Origin: an uncultured Amylibacter sp.
GTDB lineage: Bacteria; Pseudomonadota; Alphaproteobacteria; Rhodobacterales; Rhodobacteraceae
NCBI GenBank assembly: GCA_943846615.1
Contig: OX044354.1
Span: 1,257,001-1,321,000 of the forward strand
DNA: 64,000 nt
Direction of reading: 5' to 3'
The notes beneath the pieces are model-generated. The model ran no database searches, was not told the DNA's origin, and saw nothing but the letters and a program-made list of their open reading frames with translations. Below, piece by piece: positions 61,020-64,000 of the stretch. The translations under genes and the position numbers were made by a program. Each line of letters opens with the position of its first letter. Positions within the stretch are counted from its first letter, which is position 1.

Positions 61020-61366
61020 GTTGCCGCCTCCATATCGAATGACACGATGACGGCGGCGTTGGCGATGACGGTTGTACCGGATGCGTCTGGTTTTGGTATG
61101 TCCAGCCCACCGTGAACGGCCCTGAATGATCCTTGGCCATAGGGCAGGACATCGCGCAGGGCATCGATGTCCACCTGGTCGGGTTGCTGAACGGCGACTT
61201 CGACGTCGACAATCATTGCGGATTTATCGAAACCGAAAGCTTGTGCCATGTTCAGAGAATTGTGCCATAGCGCGTCTTTCAATGCGCTGACGGCTGCCTT
61301 AGTGTAATCGCGGCGGCGTAGGGATGTGCCCATGCCGAATTCAACAGCGACGCGTGTTTTAGCCAT
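61016..61366 (-). CDS. Lin0512 family protein, copy B
   Basis: A 116-residue paralogue of copy A: VAVEFGMGTSLRRRDYTKAAVSALKDALWHNSLNMA, then a shared PDQVDIDALRDVLPYGQG segment. The two differ in charge near the conserved GMG loop, as expected of a heteromeric pair. Function unknown. It is 14 nt after the yaaA stop, so it may share the Irr-box promoter of yaaA. Confidence 0.82.
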   Translation of the reverse strand: MAKTRVAVEFGMGTSLRRRDYTKAAVSALKDALWHNSLNMAQAFGFDKSAMIVDVEVAVQQPDQVDIDALRDVLPYGQGSFRAVHGGLDIPKPDASGTTVIANAAVIVSFDMEAAT

Positions 61367-61380
61367 TTTTAATTCCTTGT

Positions 61381-62136
61381 TTAGGGTGTGACGCGCGAAA
61401 ATACCCAGTCGTTTTCGCCAGATAGATCAGCACGGAAACCGTAGCCGTCGGTGTTGAAATCCTTCAAGCCATCCACGGTTTCGATTTTGTTTTGGACAAT
61501 AAAACGCGCCATTGCTCCGCGTGCCTTTTTTGCAAAAAAGCCAATCATTTTCAGGCCCTCTTCGCGCTCTTCTTTGAAGGCTGGTGTTATCACGCGGCTG
61601 GCCATTTTTTTGCCTGCGGCCTTGAAATATTCGTTTGATGCAAGGTTTACGATCACGCCATCCGATGCCGCGTCCAGCGCCGCGCCGATGCGATCATCCC
61701 AGTAGGCGTAAAGTGTGTTGCCCGATTTGGTGGCTAGTTTACGGCCCATTTCAAGACGGTATGGTTGGATGCGATCAAGGGGGCGTAGGACGCCATATAG
61801 ACCCGATAAAATACGCAGGTGGTTTTGAGCGTATTCCAGATCATCGGCTGACAATGTGTCGGCCATTAGCCCTGTGTAAGTGTCACCCGCGAATGCGAAT
61901 GCGGCCTGTTTGGTGGCGCGATCATCGGGGGATTCGGAAAATGCCTGAAACCGTTCGCGGTTTAGTTGTGCCAAAGGTTCGGAGATTTTCATCATGGCGC
62001 GCAGGTCAGACACAGAGAGTTTGCGCGCGTGTTTTGCCAGAGTGTTTGCATCCGTAATGAAATCAGGGGTGGATGAATTTAGGTTTTCGACGGGTTCGAA
62101 ATCCATTTTTTTAGCTGGGGAAATGACGGCGAGCAT
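61381..62136 (-). CDS. yaaA: peroxide-stress protein YaaA (DUF328)
   Basis: Lowers free iron and oxidative DNA damage under peroxide in E. coli. The 251 residues match: MLAVISPAKKMDFEP, FAGDTYTGLMADTLSADDL, LRILSGLYGVLRPLDRIQPYRLEMGRKL, NLASNEYFKA. ATG at 62136 with AGGAC upstream. A perfect Irr-type box lies 12-28 nt before the start, tying it to iron control. Probably cotranscribed with the Lin0512 pair. Confidence 0.95.
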   Translation of the reverse strand: MLAVISPAKKMDFEPVENLNSSTPDFITDANTLAKHARKLSVSDLRAMMKISEPLAQLNRERFQAFSESPDDRATKQAAFAFAGDTYTGLMADTLSADDLEYAQNHLRILSGLYGVLRPLDRIQPYRLEMGRKLATKSGNTLYAYWDDRIGAALDAASDGVIVNLASNEYFKAAGKKMASRVITPAFKEEREEGLKMIGFFAKKARGAMARFIVQNKIETVDGLKDFNTDGYGFRADLSGENDWVFSRVTP

Positions 62137-62147
62137 GAGCGTGTCCT

Positions 62148-62164
62148 TTTAGAATTATTCTAAA
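62148..62164. promoter_or_regulatory. Irr (iron control element) box TTTAGAATTATTCTAAA before yaaA
   Basis: Perfect 8-bp inverted repeat with one central base, matching the alphaproteobacterial Irr/ICE consensus TTTAGAA-N3-TTCTAAA. It is centred 20 nt before the yaaA ATG, just ahead of the ribosome site. Irr responds to heme and iron state, which suits a protein that limits free iron. Confidence 0.8.
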
Positions 62165-62238
62165 TATAACAGGGAAATTTTAGAGGCCAAGTTTATTTTC
62201 TGTGCCCATCGTCTGAAATGTCACGCTAGGTGTTCCGC

Positions 62239-64000
62239 CTATGCCGTTTCCAATATTTCCAAGAACGCATCGCCGAAGCGTTCCGTTTTGCGATCCCCTA
62301 AGATCCGTTCCATCGCGGCCAAGTCGCGGGGTTTGGATTCGGCAACTTTGGCCAGCAGGCTGGCCGAACAGGCCATGGGTTTGTCGTGACCATGGGGGCC
62401 GGTCATGAGTTCCAACTGTGCGGCCTGTAATTGATCGAAAACTGCGCCCGCATCGCGGCCTGCGAGGCGACGGCGTGTAGGGTGTTGTTCAGCGACACTG
62501 TCGTTGATCACCTCTAGGAATGCCTTGCCGTAGCGTTCTAGCTTTACGGCACCGACGCCAGAAAGTTGGGCGAAGTCGTCCAGATTGGCGGGACGGGTGC
62601 GAGCCATTTCCATCAGGACGGCATCGGCGAAAACGACATAGGCGGGGGCGTTTAATGCTTCGGCTAATGCGCGGCGTTTTGATTTTAGGGCAGAGAAGAG
62701 TGGCTCGTCCTCTTCGGCGACCAATGATTTGACTTTAACGCGGCGCGTTTCCTTGGTGATTGTATCGCGGCGGAGTTCGATTTTATCCTCGTCTCGTAGG
62801 ATTGGACGCGCGGCGTGGGTCATGCGGAATGCACCGAAGCGTTCCATGTCGGGGCGGATCAGATCGTAGCCCATCATTTGGCGGAAGACAGCCTGCCACT
62901 CTCCTTTGGAGTAATCCTTGCCGACGCCAAAAGTTGGGAGGCTTTCGTGGCCATGTTGACGAGTTTTGTCGGTGGATTGACCACGCAGGATGTCGATCAG
63001 ATGGCCCGCGCCGAAGCGTTCATCAGTGCGTAGGATTGCGGATAGGGCCATGCGGACGTGGGTGGTGCCGTCGAAAAGTTCGGGTGGTTTATCGCACAGG
63101 TCGCAGTTGCCGCATTTTTTGATTTCGTCGCCGAAATATCCCAACAGGACGCGGCGGCGGCATCGACGCGCCTCAGCCAAACCCAAGAGTGCGTTTAGGC
63201 GACCGTGATCTGCCTCTTTGCGTTCCGTTGGGGCCAAGCCTTCGTCGATTTGAGAGCGGCGCAGGCGGATGTCATCGGCACCGTATAATGTGAGTGTTTC
63301 GGCTGGGGCGCCATCGCGGCCTGCGCGGCCGATTTCTTGGTAATAACTCTCGATTGATTTGGGCAGGTCGGCGTGGATGACGTAGCGGATATCGGGTTTG
63401 TCGATGCCCATACCAAAGGCAACGGTGGCAACAACGATTAGGCCATCTTCGACCTGAAAACGGCGTTCGGCGTTGCGGCGATCTTCGGCATCCATGCCTG
63501 CGTGGTAATGGATTGCAGCGTGGCCCGCGGCGCGTAGTGCCTGGGCCAATGTTTCGCATTTTGCACGCGATCCACAATAGATGATGCCCGACTGACCCTT
63601 GCGCGAAGCGGTGAAGTTTAGCACCTGTTGGCGCGGGGCATTTTTGGGAGCGAACGCAAGGTGTATGTTGGGGCGATCGAAGCCCTGAAGGAAGATTTTG
63701 GGTTGGCGATTGGCGAACAGACGCGCGACGATTTCGTCTTGGGTCTCGGGGTCTGCGGTGGCGGTGAAGGCAGCCAATGGGACGTTTAGTTTTTCGCGCA
63801 ACTCGCCGATGCGCAGGTAGTCGGGGCGGAAATCGTGACCCCATTGTGAGACACAGTGAGCCTCGTCCACGGCGATGAAGTTGATGTTGAGATTGGACAA
63901 CATGCGTTGTGTGCCAAAGTTTGCCAAACGTTCGGGGGCAACATAGAGAAGTTTTAGTTGATTATTTTCAAGTGCTTGGAAGACGGTTTCGGTTTCTTCC
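62239..64000 (-). CDS. recQ: ATP-dependent DNA helicase RecQ, N-terminal part missing
   Basis: 3'-5' DNA helicase for recombination and fork repair. The visible 587 residues enter in helicase domain 1 (LYVAPERL, DEAHCVSQWGHDFRPDY), continue through domain 2 (GSRAKCE, HYHAGMD, ATVAFGMGIDKPDIRYVIH, QEIGRAGRDG), the Zn-binding RQC region (CRRRVLLGYFGDEIKKCGNCDLC), the winged helix and a C-terminal HRDC domain. The frame stays open to the right edge; Walker A and the start lie beyond it. The 101-nt gap to yaaA holds the Irr box. Confidence 0.95.
   Translation of the reverse strand, partial: EETETVFQALENNQLKLLYVAPERLANFGTQRMLSNLNINFIAVDEAHCVSQWGHDFRPDYLRIGELREKLNVPLAAFTATADPETQDEIVARLFANRQPKIFLQGFDRPNIHLAFAPKNAPRQQVLNFTASRKGQSGIIYCGSRAKCETLAQALRAAGHAAIHYHAGMDAEDRRNAERRFQVEDGLIVVATVAFGMGIDKPDIRYVIHADLPKSIESYYQEIGRAGRDGAPAETLTLYGADDIRLRRSQIDEGLAPTERKEADHGRLNALLGLAEARRCRRRVLLGYFGDEIKKCGNCDLCDKPPELFDGTTHVRMALSAILRTDERFGAGHLIDILRGQSTDKTRQHGHESLPTFGVGKDYSKGEWQAVFRQMMGYDLIRPDMERFGAFRMTHAARPILRDEDKIELRRDTITKETRRVKVKSLVAEEDEPLFSALKSKRRALAEALNAPAYVVFADAVLMEMARTRPANLDDFAQLSGVGAVKLERYGKAFLEVINDSVAEQHPTRRRLAGRDAGAVFDQLQAAQLELMTGPHGHDKPMACSASLLAKVAESKPRDLAAMERILGDRKTERFGDAFLEILETA

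Overview
The window is one contiguous bacterial chromosome segment, most likely from a marine alphaproteobacterium of the order Rhodobacterales (Roseobacter-like, with moderate rather than high GC). The evidence is the gene families (DUF5665, DUF1636, DUF2927, tandem GFA proteins beside GcvT-type dehydrogenases, aerobic CobN/CobO/CobW cobalamin genes), an Irr-type iron box, and short intergenic hairpin-GATATTT repeats of a kind I recall from this order. The species cannot be named from the sequence. No rRNA, tRNA, CRISPR array, transposase or prophage was seen.

Layout. 1-4060: 1-Cys peroxiredoxin (cut by the window edge), a secreted tail-collar-domain protein, an aldehyde dehydrogenase with a long inverted-repeat leader, and an MltB-type lytic transglycosylase. 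4064-8172: an AT-rich orphan membrane gene that meets smc tail to tail. 8380-16606: a cobalt/cobalamin block starting with a cobalamin riboswitch: cbtB, cbtA, a His-rich membrane-anchored protein, DUF1636 (opposite strand), cobW, a GNAT gene, cobN, cobO, DUF5665. 16607-20540: a divergent FAD-oxidoreductase / mnmD pair (a split MnmC) and two transporters. 20526-30439: slt, dapA, smpB, a Gly-rich peptide, sseA, an aromatic aminotransferase, DUF2927, a queuosine-precursor transporter with two tandem palindromes in front, an sRNA-like unit, an SPFH protein and arfB. 30523-38357: SulP, trhO, TauE-like, a hybrid histidine kinase, an MFS transporter and zapE.

38528-50808: a 73-aa beta-type protein, a second MltB-type enzyme, a WYL regulator divergent from GST/DUF1801, rnr, an OmpA-family protein with internal repeats, an HhH protein, a DUF2064/TIGR04282 protein, dapE, a membrane LytTR regulator, DUF2306 and a YHYH protein. 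50860-59806: rluA, then a seven-gene minus-strand run for methylated glycine catabolism: XRE-cupin regulator, two GFA proteins, a dimethylglycine-dehydrogenase-like enzyme, a betaine/homocysteine methyltransferase family protein, a GlxA/AraC regulator and a sarcosine/dimethylglycine-dehydrogenase-like enzyme. 59977-64000: a Crp-family regulator, a tandem pair of Lin0512 proteins, yaaA behind an Irr box, and recQ (cut by the window edge).

How the genes work together. The riboswitch block couples cobalt uptake (CbtAB plus a probable His-rich cobalt-handling protein) to insertion (CobN, CobW) and adenosylation (CobO). The 51595-59806 run can plausibly take glycine betaine to dimethylglycine, sarcosine and glycine, with the GFA proteins as candidate formaldehyde handlers. 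The least explained items are the His-rich Cbt partner, the tandem TTGCnCA palindromes before the queuosine transporter, the sRNA/peptide unit at 28196-28462, the 11-bp CTAG repeats at 42041 and the Lin0512 pair.
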